In this document: one piece after another, positions 10,459 through 23,255 of the stretch
How the letters are laid out: each line of letters begins with the position of its first letter
How positions within the stretch are numbered: position 1 is the first letter of the stretch
Assembly: GCF_000787575.1 (NCBI RefSeq)
Contig: NW_012236512.1
Coordinates: forward strand, 322,511-386,510
DNA from: Acytostelium subglobosum LB1
Lineage: Eukaryota; Evosea; Eumycetozoa; Acytosteliales; Acytosteliaceae
Direction: 5' to 3'
DNA: 64,000 nt
Notes under the pieces: model-generated
Seen by the model: only the letters and a program-made list of their open reading frames with translations
Told to the model about the DNA's origin: nothing
Databases searched by the model: none
Made by a program: the position numbers and the translations under genes

Positions 10459-11584
10459 TCGATGAACTGTCAATCAATCATAAAGGCACCAACCTAATAC
10501 CAATGTTTGTCAATTGAAGGGCCACACCCAATCAATCGAGTGTGATTGTGGGAAGAGGGCACGCTTAGGCGTGTCTGCTCCTGGTTAGATCACGCACTTT
10601 GGGGTTGATCAAAACTGGTTCAGATGAGCTTGGGATGGAATCATCTGATGATAAATATGGGGAACAAGGTGGTGGTGTTGTGTGACCTTCGTCGTATCTT
10701 GAATCGCTGAACAGACAAACCAGGTTCCATCGGTTGTGTGTAGGAATACTTCAATTCTATTCCTACCTTAGTATTAGTACCTGTTTTTGTTTAGTCCCAA
10801 CTATTGATCAAGATAATACTACTTCATAGATATACCATAACATTAACATCAACAACATCAACATTCATTGAGCTCAACTTTGAGTTTACTTCATTTCAAA
10901 GGTAGGTATTAGGCTGTGTGTGTCAGGTCACTTAACTCTATTCAAACTCGTTCAACTCAATCATTCATTCATTCATTCAACAACCTCAGCTATTTTGGGT
11001 GTGTGTGACAAGATGACCATTTATGGATGTACACAACACTCCTTCATCTCTCTCTCATCCACCACTCACTCACTCACTCACTCACTCATCCACCACAATC
11101 CTCAAAGGTCCCAGATGTACACACACACATAAACAACAACAAACAAACAATTAATATTACATGGATGTGTTTACTCTGAACAAGCTAATCAACCACCGAC
11201 TGCACGTTTAGATGTGTAAATAGAAAGAGAGAGATAGTGACGTCCAGTACGGGTACCCGTCCACCTCACCTCACCTCACTGCAACACCAGACTGACTGAC
11301 TGACTGACTGCGCATAATATCAACCATCCATTAATTCAGCAGCTGACTGCCATCCCCTTCCCCATCCATCCATCCATCCAACATTTCAAACCAATCCATC
11401 CAACTCAATCCAATCCATTCCAATCCAATCCAATACTACGACTTCTACATTCATTCATTCATTCATTCATTCTAACTTTCAACTCAACTTTGACCTTGAG
11501 TGCGTTGCAGTAGTACTACTTGTCATCTGAGAAAAGATTGGAAGAAGAAGAAGAAACATCAATAATTGATTGACTGGATCCGTC
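10459..11584. other. Intergenic region rich in TCA-type repeats
   Basis: No supported gene. The sequence contains TTCA/TCAA/CTCA tetranucleotide repeats, a CATC run, TGAC repeats near 11290 and several imperfect inverted stretches. It probably includes the promoter and a long 5' untranslated region of the gene starting at 11585. Confidence 0.5.
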
Positions 11585-12523
11585 ATGTCGTCCTGTAGCA
11601 TCAAAGATAGTACCTGTATTAGTAGTAGTATAGGTCACAGCACAACAGTTGAGTTGGTTGACCATAGATGGAAATCATTGTCCAAACCTGATAGACCAAA
11701 CATGGATCAAACTCATACCCAACAACATCAACAACATGGATCATTGACAAACAGTCAATCTTCACCAACATCTGATAATAGTACACCTGATTGCAATTCT
11801 CCAGATCAACAACCATCCACTATCAATACCAATCCAAATACCAATACTACTTCCTCTACTACTGCCATTAATACTATTACTGCCACTGCTACTACTACTA
11901 TTACTGCCACTGTTACTCCACTCAAAGACACTTGGGATGGCCACACACACCAGAACAATGTACAAACTGAACAATCATCACCACCTTCATTTGTTGTTGA
12001 GCGAGAACAACCTGAAGACAACGAGCATGCTGGAAACGAGGAAGCTTATGGACAGCTCTCCAATCAAACTCCTGAAGAGGAAGGATGTACCTCAATCTCA
12101 ACATCAAACTCAAACTCAAACTCACAACAACATTCACCTTTCACTACATCTACTACAATGGCATTCTCCACATCATCATCGTCGACTTCATCCACATCAT
12201 CCCCTATGTGTTCTCCTCCATTAGCACGTGCCAATAGTAACAAGGACATTAACTTTTTTGAATCTCTACAAATAGAGACAAGGTCGGCAATGGCCTCCAA
12301 CAAGAGGCGACAACAATATCCATCTTTTGTGGTACTTCAACGCGATCCCATCGACACGAGGAGCATGAAGAAGTTCAAAGCTCTTCTATGTGGCGATGGA
12401 TGGAAGACCACCAATCATCAATCTCGTGTACCATCCCTACATTGGGAGTTCCTAGATGATGCGCCACCCAAAGATCCAAGAGGTGACAAGAATTACATCA
12501 ACACCTGTTATATCTTTGATTGA
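11585..12523 (+). CDS. Unidentified protein with Ser/Thr/Asn-rich body and conserved-looking C-terminus
   Basis: I do not recognise this protein. The ATG at 11585 (MSSCSIKD) opens a 312-residue frame without introns. The first about 230 residues are low complexity (Gln, Ser, Thr, Asn repeats). The last about 80 residues are normal in composition: FFESLQIETRSAMASNK, PSFVVLQRDPIDTRSMKKFKAL and LHWEFLDDAPPKDPRGDKNY. That part could be a small folded domain. No signal peptide or membrane segment is seen. Confidence 0.6.
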   Translation: MSSCSIKDSTCISSSIGHSTTVELVDHRWKSLSKPDRPNMDQTHTQQHQQHGSLTNSQSSPTSDNSTPDCNSPDQQPSTINTNPNTNTTSSTTAINTITATATTTITATVTPLKDTWDGHTHQNNVQTEQSSPPSFVVEREQPEDNEHAGNEEAYGQLSNQTPEEEGCTSISTSNSNSNSQQHSPFTTSTTMAFSTSSSSTSSTSSPMCSPPLARANSNKDINFFESLQIETRSAMASNKRRQQYPSFVVLQRDPIDTRSMKKFKALLCGDGWKTTNHQSRVPSLHWEFLDDAPPKDPRGDKNYINTCYIFD

Positions 12524-13010
12524 TAATTAGCATCTCCACTTTCCTCCCCTCCAACAATCTTCATTTTCCTCCCCTTCCACTCCTACCCCGCCAACTCTCT
12601 CTTTGTGAGCAACAGAGTGAATGAGTGGGCGAGACAACAACAACAACAATTACCATTCCAATCAGTCAAACCCTATCAAGTAAGCAGTAAGCAGTAAGCA
12701 GCAAGCAGCAAAGAATATCCACCTACCAACCAACAATATTATTATAATGTGCCATATAGATATTGACTCTTTTAGTAGAGATCAGTCAGTATGTAAATAA
12801 ACAAACCCTCCTACCAAGTGTATAGTACCATTATCCATTCATCACTCCATCGATCAATCAATCAATCAACCAACATTGCCATTTCCAGTCTTTTCCAAAT
12901 TTCTCATCACAACCAAAACTCGCCCGAAACACTCCATCTTGTCAACATTTGAATTCACACGAATCACCTGACATTCACTCGAGCAAAGAGATAGAGATAG
13001 AGATAGAGAT
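12524..13010. other. Intergenic region
   Basis: Pyrimidine-rich and CAA/AAG-rich low-complexity sequence including a GTAAGCA repeat near 12680 and ATAGAG repeats just before the next ATG. No gene is seen. Confidence 0.5.
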
Positions 13011-13864
13011 ATGGATGACTTGAAGAATTATATAGTCGAGTCAATCAAGACACTTGAGTGCTTTGATGACTCTGAAACAATTGTCGATTATATATATGGC
13101 GTGGTCACAGACGACTCCAACAGCGAGTCTGAGAAGAGGGAATATTTGAAGGAGTTCTTGGTCTCACTCACTGTATGTACATGTATATATATCATATCAA
13201 TGTATTCTGTCAAGTACGATCGATACTAACTTCTTGTATTATAGACCAAAGATACAGATGAGTTCTTGGATGACCTGATGAACAAATATAATGGTGCAGA
13301 GAAGGAGAAGCAAGAGACAGAACAGAAGTTGAGAGATGCCATTAGACTGCAGACTGACTTGAAGATAAAGAGTGTGACAGAGGAGGAGCTGCAAGAGGAA
13401 TATGTAAAGTAAGTACAGTAATCTTGATCCCTTGATTGATTAATTGATTGGCTAACATTCATCAACTTCAATCACTTAGCCCATACTACTCAATGTCAAG
13501 AGATGAGAAGAAGAACAGAGACTATTTATTATCGAAATACGCATATGAAGAGGAAGATGTGTAAGTATAAATGATTGAATGAATGAATGAGATGGACGAC
13601 TAACATTGACACTATAGTGACGAGAATGGTGATATTCTGTTGTCGGATCATGTTGGAAAGAAGAAAGAGGAGGAGCAGAGGATCAAACAATCATTGTCTG
13701 AGAATAACAATACAAAGAGATTGGTCGAAGAGGACAAGGCCAAGCGTGAGAAGGCCAAGTATGACCATGCCAAGAAGGTCGAGAGAGACAAGGAGGCATT
13801 GGCCAAGCAGAAGCGTGATGAAGAGAAGAAGAAGACCACAAAGAAGGAGAAGCGAAGACTCTAG
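13011..13864 (+). CDS. CCDC43-like coiled-coil protein
   Basis: Four exons (13011-13172, 13245-13408, 13480-13560, 13618-13864) give 217 residues with all phases consistent. The N-terminal about 75 residues (DDLKNYIVESIKTLECFDDSETIVDYIYGVV) resemble the small helical N-domain of CCDC43. A middle part has DEKKNRDYLLSKYAYEEEDVDENGD, and the final about 70 residues form a highly charged coiled coil ending in a basic KKEKRRL tail. Domain order and size match the CCDC43 family of uncharacterised eukaryotic proteins. The molecular role is not known. Confidence 0.75.
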
Positions 13865-15533
13865 AGGCCAAAGGAGAGAAGGCAATGACCGTCATTGTCA
13901 TAATCATGGCAAATGACTTGCATTATCATTACACATACATGGATTGATGTCCATTCATATTCATTCATTCAACTCACGACTCACTCAATCTTGATTAGTT
14001 GATCAATGTTCCCAGGGGATTGACCGTACTGATCGATCGACCCCATTAGCAATTTCCAGATTCGACGAGACAACCAAGATCTCATATATAATAGACGGTC
14101 TACAAGCCGGTCCCTGATCGGACACATCCCGGGNATGTGTGTGGCACATGTATCCTCGCGTCCAATACCCATCACCAACCCACTCGACCCACACACGAAT
14201 TTCGATCCATCAGTCAGATTTGTTTATTGTGGTGTGGTGTGATTCAATCGAGCCCTGCCCCCACACCCACACATACTATGCGGTCCTTTGGCAATGGTGA
14301 TGGATTGCTGTGATCAGGGTTCGAATTTTGATTTGATTTTATTTATCATTGAGAGATTATGTATCATGTTCGTATGATGGCAACACAGATTTTTTTTTTA
14401 GTTGTTGGGTCTTGGACAGGCCATTTTCACCAAATAGTATTTTGTTTGATCAGGTGTTTGTTGACCCAAAGCGCCATATTTTGTAGGCTTGCTTGCGCCN
14501 TTCTTCTTCTTTCTTTGTGTAGGTATCCTGTGTGCCCCACAACACAACATTCAAATTGGTGGACTGACTTTCTGTCTGTCCATACTACTATTCCACATTG
14601 AGTTCAAACAACTAAAATATACATACATACACATAAACTACAAACAGATAAAATACAGTAATCAATCAATCAAAAAAAAAGGTAATGACCCGACCTGATC
14701 ATTCACCTAGACTATATTTAGATGTTGTGATGACATCTTCAAAAATATCAAAGTGGAGAATCCCATCCTTTCATTCAATCATTCATTATTGGTGGCCCAC
14801 AATCATTCAATCAATCAATCAATCTTTGTGTGATACATACTCTCCAATTCACCATCATTCATTCAAACAAATATACAATGATGATTTTGATTGGATGGAT
14901 GGGCTAGTGGTGCAATGTAGACTCGACTTTCACTCATTCATACATCACAATCTTCACAAATAATCAAACATACACACGTTTGACTCGATCCAAACTCAGA
15001 TCAAACACAAAGCAAGCCATTCACCCAACAGGTGTTGGGTCATGCATACACACCACCACCACAAACAGGTCCACCCACTCACCATTTCAAGAAGAGTCCT
15101 GGCGCATGATCATGATCACCGCGAGGTCCAAAACACTCATACCCCTCACACACACACAAGTCAGCTGACTTGACCTTTGCTCTCTCTGTGTTTGTTTGTT
15201 GTACTGTTGTTGTTGTTGTGTCTGTCTGTGTTGTGATGGGTTATGCCGCGACGGGAAGATGGAACTGTGGGTTGTGGAGGTGAGCGTGGTCAACAACATC
15301 ATCATCATCAAACATCAATCCATATGGATGGTTACCGCGCCATCTTCATTCATCACCATCAATCATTGTTACATGATCAATCAATCTAACAAACAAATAA
15401 TCAATCATATATATATATAGGTGTCATTTCCAATCAATCAATCATTCAATCAATCAATCATTCAATCAATCAATCAATTAATATAATATACAGGGTTGGT
15501 CCAAGAACCACAACAACATACATATATATATAA
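13865..15533. other. Long intergenic region with two single-N positions
   Basis: I see no supported gene in about 1.7 kb. It contains single Ns at 14134 and 14500, poly-T/poly-A runs, and many ATCA/TTCA repeats, densest at 15430-15480 just before the next gene. Short open frames here are repeat-derived. A missed non-coding RNA cannot be excluded. Confidence 0.5.
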
Positions 15534-18500
15534 ATGACAGTTCACAATAGTGGCAATCATCATGCCAGCTCGGCAACATCATCGACGACGACGATGGAGA
15601 AAACTAGAATAATACTCTCGGTCAGAGTACCAGAGCAATCGACAACAAAGAAGATATTGTTTGATCAGGTCGAGTCAGTTGAAGAGGCTGTCCAACTAAT
15701 CGTTGAGAAGCTGCCGCCTGGCTCCATCGACAATGCCAACAACTACAACATCTACATTCCAAACAAGTCCAAATGGTGCAAGCGCGGTACGCCCTTCTCC
15801 AAGTACAAGCTAAAGGAAATGGTAAGTTGGGAAATAGTTGGATGTGTTGTTGACCCAATAACTGACACCTGGATTGGTTCCACCCCCCACAACAGCAAGA
15901 GATAGAATTCAAAAGAGATACAAGAGGCAATATGTCACACTTGTTGACATCGGTCGGACAGATACTTAAGCCTTCAAGGACCATTCAGATTCATTTGCCA
16001 GAGATATATACTATGGGCTTGTCCACATCGACTTTGGACGAGCCCGAGAGGACGTCAACCACATCCACCCCGCGATCAAACTTGTCTTCATCGTCCATTT
16101 CATTACGCACCTCTGCTGACAAGGTTCCCTCGCCAACAATCACTGTACAGCGCCCACCCATCGCTGTACCACCCATCAGTATCAACAACCTCAGCAGCAG
16201 CAACATCAGTAATGGCAGCGCCAGTGGCAGCGGCAACTCGTCGCCAAGTCTGGGCCGCGTCAACACATCGGCCATGCTGATACCAAAGCTCAACCTCACT
16301 CAACTGTCGGCATCGACTTCAAACTCCAACGCCAGCTCAGTATCGTCGTCACCACGCGTCGCCCCAGTGCTGGAGCATAGAAGATCATTATTCCAGATCA
16401 TTGGAATATCGCCACGCACCTCTATTCCCTCGTCGCCACGCGTGGGTACACCGGGTGGCGGCAGTGGCGGAGGCGGTGGCGGCAACTCACCGTCCTTGTC
16501 CACACTGACAACACCACGCAACATTGGCACAGTGGCCAAAACATCGGACATGCGTATCGAGTCATTCGATGTTGACGAGAACACCTCGATCAAGGAGTTG
16601 CTCCACAAGATTTACGCGCGCTACCCTCACATCGACCGTGAGATGCTCGACGACTACAACCTGACCACAAAGGACGGTCTGTGGCTGTCAGACCGCGCCA
16701 AGACCATTGGCGACTACACCGTGCATCACAACGACGAGCTGCGATTCAGTCGACAATACCAAAAGGTGCGCATCATGTTCTTGAATAGGGAGATCGTGAT
16801 GCGTCTGACGCCCTCGGACACCATGGCACAGATCGCTCAAAAGTTGATCGCTACGGCCAACTCCAGCCTGACGACCACGCGACCAAGTCGTTCGCCAACC
16901 ATCGCAGGGGGCACGATCAAGACGCCCATTCCAACAATCATCACATCCACTGCGCCTTCATCGTCGACGACGTCGTCGACTTCGTCCAACCTCAACAGCA
17001 GCAGGTCACAGCGATCCATGTCGGACTGTCCGCCACTCTCATTCTCCCGCTCAAACACCAACTCTATCAACTCTACTGAACATGCCATCGACACAATCAA
17101 GCGCAAGAACACTCTGACGTCCTCCTCGGCGCCACCCCCTGTACATAACAACACCTCGTCATCATCATCATCGTCCACAACTACAACCACATCCACAACC
17201 ATTTCCAACAACAACAACAACACACTTACATCAGATCACAGTCTCCTCCTCAATGGCAACAACAATGGCAACAACAACACAGAGACAGCTGAGTTCCGTG
17301 ACTACCGATTCTACCTCTGTATAAAGCATCCAAACCCGACCATCCAGCATCGCTATGATTACGCCCTGCCCGAGGAGCGCACACTCGAGTCCTTCCAATT
17401 CTGGAACAATGTGCGTCTGCAATTTAAGAATGGCGGTGCCAACAGTTTGACGAGTGGCGCGTTGTTCTCCCGTCCAAATATCCGAGGCGGCAGTGAGGTG
17501 TGTCGCGCTCCCTTCTACCTGGCGGTTGAGGCGCCTGCTGAGCCGATCAGCGCGTCCTGCGTCATCGAAGTGGAGGCCACATGCTCAATCTCTGACATTG
17601 TCTCGAGCTTCTCCAGGATGATCCGATCGAACCCCAACATCAAACTACGTAAGTCCTCACCCGTGACCTACAAAGGAGATCACACCGCACATCAAGTTAA
17701 CACATGCATACCATATAGAGGACAACTTGAATGAGTATGGAATATACTTGGACACGTCAGAGGAGGGTAAGGAGGGCATTGAGTATGGCTCGGCTATATT
17801 GTTGGACCCGTCACGTCTGTTGTCCAGCTACCCAATCGACCCCATGAACAAGTTGATATTCAAGCGCACCAACAATCTGTTTGCGATGAACCCGATGCTG
17901 CTGGAGCAGTGTCTGGACGCCAGCACCAGCCTGACTGTACCCGCCTTCCTCGTGCAGCTCAAACAGAAGCTGAAGCTGATCGATGGCTTCAATCAGGAGG
18001 GATTGTTCCGCGGCCACGCAACGCCCGAGTCCACCATGAATACAATCACATTGGCGCTGGCCAAGAAAGAGTTGATGGCGCCACCGACCACACCGGCACC
18101 CCTGCCGCCCACGTCGGCGCTGCGACGTCACAGCTCGCGCGAGCTGGACACTGGCTGCATCGACGCGCATGCCATCGCATCGTACATCAAGCATTGGTAC
18201 ATGAAGCTGCCGTGCAAGGTGTGCTCCACGCTCGACGACGAGCAACTGACGATGGCCAGCAGTGACGAGAGCAAGGCGGCCGACATTATCAAGGAGGCCA
18301 TTGCCGAGCCATACCACTCGCTGCTCATGTGGATTGTGGGCCTGCTCGCGGACGTGGCGCAGTGTGCTGCCACCAACAAGATGAACGTCAAGAGCTTGTC
18401 GGTGGTGATGTCCACCATCCTGTTGTCCAACGATCAGCCCACCACTGGCGGCGGCGTTGGCGGCTCGTCCCTGGAGCGCCATCAAAAGGCCACCACTCTC

Positions 18501-18692
18501 CTGCAACATCTGATCAAGAGTGCTTTGCGAGAGAAAGGATTCATTCCGCTGTCGTCATCATCGATATCGATCAACAACACGACCAGTGCACACTCATCCA
18601 CATCGTTCATGTCGACCACCAGCTCCGTTTCGCCCATCACATCCTCACTCATTTCCAGGTCACCTTCACTCACTGATATAAGTGAGGATTAG
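15534..18692 (+). CDS. RhoGAP protein with talin-like F0/F1 ubiquitin-fold domains
   Basis: Three exons (15534-15821, 15896-17648, 17719-18692) encode 1004 residues. The first ubiquitin-like region is near residues 20-140 (RIILSVRVPE... then IYIPNKSKWCKRG). A Ser/Thr/Gly-rich linker follows. Residues about 310-400 (ESFDVDENTSIKELLHKI, DYNLTTKDGLWLSDRAKTIGDY, LRFSRQYQKVRIMFLNREIVMRL) closely resemble talin F0 leading into F1. A second low-complexity linker and further ubiquitin-fold-like segments precede a C-terminal RhoGAP domain (VPAFLVQLKQKLKL, EGLFR with the likely catalytic Arg, LPCKVC, LLADVAQ, NKMNVKSLSVVMSTILL). The protein probably switches off Rho/Rac-type GTPases at membrane or cytoskeletal sites. 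A Gly-rich insert lies near residue 185. Confidence 0.85.
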
Positions 18693-18833
18693 CCTGTAAT
18701 TGATAGAATGGATTATTGATCAATAAACATCATTGACCAGACACAACACATACATGTATTTACTTCATCCTTTCAAGTCTGTCCCATCGACAGCAATAAT
18801 AAAGTTATTTATCTATCGATGTCAATTTATTGA

Positions 18834-21800
18834 TTAATAGTCATCAGCATCAGGTAGACTGCTCACAATATCATCCATGTTTGGCGGGATAAATGATGGG
18901 GATGGGAGTTGGTTGACCACCGCCTTCCACCAATCATCATTATCAATTCTGTTGATATGTCTGATGGTGTCAACAGTTGATAGACGACCCACACTGAATT
19001 GATCCAGCGGATGATCATTCATGCCACTGCCTGTGAAGAGTTGCTTTGAATCACCAATGCGGAGGACAATGTACTGAGACTGACCATTGCCCAAGAAGAA
19101 GTACGAGTTATAGGGGATCGGCTGGAAGATAGCGTTGGTGCCATAGATCTTGATCTTAGAAACATCTACGTCCCACGAGGGATTGCCCAACTCGTTGTAA
19201 CGACGATCATCATCACCATGTATGTATTTGGTGGTGACTGCCATGTATGGCCAGCCATCTGGAACACCAAGATCAGTGACATGTTTCTTGCTGTCGTCGT
19301 TATGCATGAACCAATGGCCAGGATACTCTGGAACACCTGGCTCTGAGAATCCAGAAGTATACCAATTAACAGCGCCGTCTCTGCCCGCTATCCAATCATA
19401 GTTTGGCGAGTAGTCTATTGCAGTAGCCACGAGTATCCTGTTGTTGAAATATATATTTGGGTTAGAATATTGATTATGGTCACATAAGTGATCAAACTAA
19501 CTTACATTGCCGCAACACTTGAAGGAACTTCAAACAATCTCCATTTGCCCTGTGGAACATTAATGTTGTTAATATAGACCACCCGGACATAACCTCCAAT
19601 GTGAATGTTAATCGCCAGGTATTTGTAGTCCATTGCCATCGGGGGTACATAGAGATAGGCCATTCTTCCTTTGGTATTGTCCTCGGCAACTAGGTTGCCC
19701 TCCTTGTCAAAATCATAGCTATCAAAGATTGGGATGTCTATTGGGTTGGTGGAGATGGAGTTGTTCTCCCAGATGTAGTTGCCGGGCAACTTGATAGTAG
19801 TCTGTGACTTGAGGAATATCTTGTTCTTGATTTCAAAGACGTTTCCCTGAGCATTGCTGATCTGATTCCTTCTTGTGATCATGTTGAACTTGGATCGGTC
19901 CTGGAGCAAAAAGGTGATGTTGAATACTCTTGGGTCAAGGTTTGCCTGGAACACAGTCTGGACGAGAGTGCCATCAATAAAGTCGATTTTGTCAATCAAA
20001 GAGTTGTAATCAAAACCCAGGATTGCCGCAGTGTTAACTCTTGACCTGATTGTACTGTTGTACACGGACTGGATCGTGACAGGGCTGAGAGGGATACCCA
20101 GAACCCAGAAGAATGTGGCATTATAAACATTATCTGAATAGCCTGTGGACAATGACTCTGGGTTGTCCTGGACGTACTTATACATTCTAGTCTCAGCTGA
20201 TGTCCACATCTCTGTGAGATTGGCCTCGTTCCTTGTTCTCCACAAAGGATTTAGGATACCTCTGATTGGTATGAGAGTGTAGTTGACAGGAACCGGCAAC
20301 ATATCTACCGATGATGCCCACTCACCAAATGTAGTTGGGGCGCTCGAGGCTGAAGGTCCGAAACTTCCCGGAGCGCCACCCTTTGATATGATCTGGGATC
20401 TGGAACTAGACTTGGCAAAGGAGTTCATGGAGTCTGAGCTTGTGGCTGAGTTGGTGTTGGAAGAGTAGTCCCCGTGGACATTCAAAACAGGGGAGGTCAC
20501 AGCAGTGCTGAAAGCCATTGATGTTTGTTGAGTTGTCTCTGACTTCTCATCCGCAGAATGAGTTGACTTAGAGGTGAAGGTTATTTGCTTTAACTGGCCA
20601 CCGAGGATAGCAGTGTGATAGATGTGGGTTCCATACTTGATAAGTAGTAGATCAAAGTCTTGGTCTGACTCTGCATTTGCTAAGTCCTCAAGGAAGTGAG
20701 GGTGGAAGACAAACTCGGTCAGTTGGACACTGGAGGATGAACAAATGACACTAGTATCAATCAAACTACCAGACTTCTGGAAACTCAACTTGGAAGCAGT
20801 GGAAGTAGATTGTTCCCGGGAGAAGGCCACCGAGGCTTGGACACCAACTGAATCAAAGTTTCCATTAGCATTGGCACCTATGCTGTATGCCGTGCTCTTT
20901 GACATTTCAGAAGACATTTCACTGGAACTGCTCCAGATCTTGTTGGTGACGGAGAAGGTGCATCGGGGCTGGGGAACAGCAGAAATTTCCTTTGGAACTT
21001 GGTACACTGCATTGCGGAAGACGTCCTCGATGTAACTAGACTCCTTGTCATTGCAGAAGGAGAGCTGGAGGATTGGGTAACCAGCCTGGACACCATTCAC
21101 AATATTAATCGCAAAAGACATATGTTGATAACCTGGAAGTCCCCAGATCATTCGGTTGGATAACATTTTTCCAAGAGTGTCTGAGCGGACAGAGAATGGC
21201 ACCAATCTACCCTTCTCAATGTTAAGGGCGGGGCAACGTTCAGTGATGTATCGACTGCAATCCACAAGGCATTGGTTCGGGTTCTCCTCATTACAGATAC
21301 CATCACCACACTTTGAGGTGCTGTTCATAAACAGGTGGTCCCGATGGCCGAATCCGGATACTTTATCAACTTCACAATCTTCTTCTTTGTCAAATATGTT
21401 GTCTCCACAGACATTGCGGGAGAACTTGATGATGTCGAGGGGTTTGAAGTCATTTCTATCACCCAACTTGTAAACTATCGAGACCTTCCTGGGGTTGGTG
21501 AACTTTGAGTTGGACGAGTAGTCAATCACAAGCTGATTGATTTGGTCACGCACGAGATATTGGCGGCACTCAAGTTGTTTGTACCTAATGGTGGGGTCGA
21601 ACTGATAGGTGATACACTGACGTCTGTTGATGGAGACGTTGAGGTTGAGGTTGGATATGTTGATCAATAAGGTGATTGGTCCATCAAATGGCATGTTGAA
21701 GTATCCAGTCAGATTGCCCAAGAGAGGGCCGTCAACATTGTCCATTACATGGAAGGTTGGAAGGGACTGAGGAGCATTTTGGAACAGGCTGCAATTGTAC

Positions 21801-22839
21801 CAATTGGAGTTGGAGCGGTTGTACAAGCAGAGATAGTCTGTTTGTAGAAAGCCAGAGAACGAGGTCGAGGGGCAGTCGGACGGACATGAGAAGAAGTTCT
21901 CATTCAAGGGGTTGCAAACACCATCTTTTATGCAAGAAGCATTGCCAATGGCTGAGGGGATTGAGGAAGAAACAACAGAGTCACAAAAGGATTGGCCGAG
22001 TTGGTTGGAGATTGAGGAGTTGGAGCATGTTGAGGAGAAGGTAAAGTTGTTCATCTTTGCAAAGTCAACAAGTACTATGGAGCGGTCAAAGGCAAAAATG
22101 TTGCTTGGTACTGTAGTTTTGGCAAATACTCGTTTGTTTCCAACAAACAGAGACTTCTTGATCTCTCCTGAAGATGAGGAAAGGAAAAGAGCTCCTCCAT
22201 CATCTAGGGCAGTGTTGTTTTGGAACGATGAGGACGAGATGTATAACATGGAGTTGTTGGCAAAAATGGCACCCATATCACTCTTGGAAGAGGAGATACT
22301 GAAATCCTCCATAAACACAGTGGAGCTGGATATGGACATGGCGGCTCCTAAAGAGGCGGAACAATTGACAATTGAGAATCCATTAAAGGTGACAGTGGCG
22401 CCACGTTCAATGTTAAAGGCCTGGCCAACGCCTTCACAATTAATAACTGGAAGAGTAGTATCTAGAACACTGGAATATTGAAAAATAATATATATTAGAA
22501 TAATTGTCATTAGATGATTGTACAATTCATTGATATAATAAAATTTTCTTACCTTATTTGGATATCAAAATCAATTTTTAGATTCTTGTTCTTTGAACCT
22601 TTGTATTGGCCACCAGAGAGCAGAATTGTTGCCATTTGAGAACCCGATTGTCGGGCGTCAGACAATGCATTGGCAAGGTTAGAGTATTGAGAATAATATG
22701 ATCCACAACTACCACTACATTGAGAACTAGGGTTCACATATATTGTATCCGGTATTTGTCGATTATAAACATATTCTCCATTAATTTCATTATGGAGTAA
22801 TATCAAACATATTATTAATAATAAATAATTCCTATTCAT
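18834..22839 (-). CDS. MACPF-domain (perforin-like) secreted protein A with beta-helix region
   Basis: Three exons (22553-22839, 19506-22469, 18834-19437) encode 1284 residues with consistent phases. A signal peptide (YLLLIICLILLHN) starts the protein. Residues about 30-220 form a right-handed beta-helix-like repeat (VINCEGVGQAFNIERG..., FMEDFSISSS, SFQNNTALDDGGALFLS). Cys-rich patches (CKDGVCNPLNENFFSCPSDC, CGDGICNEENPNQC) follow. The MACPF domain spans roughly 480-800 and carries the family signature KYGTHIYHTAILGG near residue 706. The last exon adds about 200 residues rich in Tyr/Trp/Asp (YSPNYDWIAGRDGAVNWY) found only in this copy. MACPF proteins form membrane pores; in amoebae related proteins act on ingested bacteria. 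The divergent neighbour is a paralogue. Confidence 0.88.
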
Positions 22840-23064
22840 AATTATCTTTATATATATATTTGATTGATTGAATAATTATAAAAACTATCTATTCTTCCTT
22901 TGTCATATATCTTTTCAATTAGTATTGACTACACCGCTATCTGGATATATCAAGAGAGCGCTATGACTTTCCTATATCATAAACCCTACAAGAATAACTT
23001 CCCTCACTTGACCGTAAAAACAATAATATTATTTTGCACCAATAAGATAATTGGGTCCTAAAAA

Positions 23065-23074
23065 GATCACGTGG
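23065..23074. promoter_or_regulatory. CACGTG E-box (GATCACGTGG)
   Basis: A palindromic CACGTG core in the MACPF intergenic promoter. CACGTG is the core bound by bHLH factors such as MITF/TFEB. Binding here is inferred. Confidence 0.45.
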
Positions 23075-23094
23075 ATTTTTGGATGGTGCAAATA

Positions 23095-23107
23095 TGATCA
23101 CGTGACA
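23095..23107. promoter_or_regulatory. CLEAR-like E-box TGATCACGTGACA
   Basis: This 13-mer occurs exactly again at 33245-33257 in the DNase II/FNIP divergent promoter. It contains TCACGTGA, the CLEAR core recognised by TFEB/MITF-type factors at lysosomal genes in animals. Function here is inferred. Confidence 0.5.
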
Positions 23108-23255
23108 ATCTGGTTAGTTTTAAAGATATTTTAACTAACAGGAGAAGATGAGGGAAATATTTTATTATTGTTTTTTCAAATTTATATTGAGGATACGATC
23201 TTTTTATCATTGATAGTAATAATAATAATAATAACACTTATAAACAATAAGAGAT

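Larger units (their letters stand above)
22840..23255. promoter_or_regulatory. Bidirectional promoter of the MACPF gene pair
   Basis: The two paralogous MACPF genes start 416 bases apart on opposite strands and share this AT-rich interval. It includes two CACGTG E-box cores (23065-23074 and 23095-23107), AT-rich stretches and an ATA repeat near 23218. A shared control region is inferred from layout only. Confidence 0.6.

Noticed and set aside
14359-14698. Two overlapping short frames around the N at 14500
   Set aside because: Repeat-derived and interrupted by an undetermined base; no protein-like pattern.
17811-18509. Long minus-strand frame of 232 codons opposite the RhoGAP exon
   Set aside because: Composition follows from the GC-rich codon use of the real gene on the other strand, which carries RhoGAP motifs.
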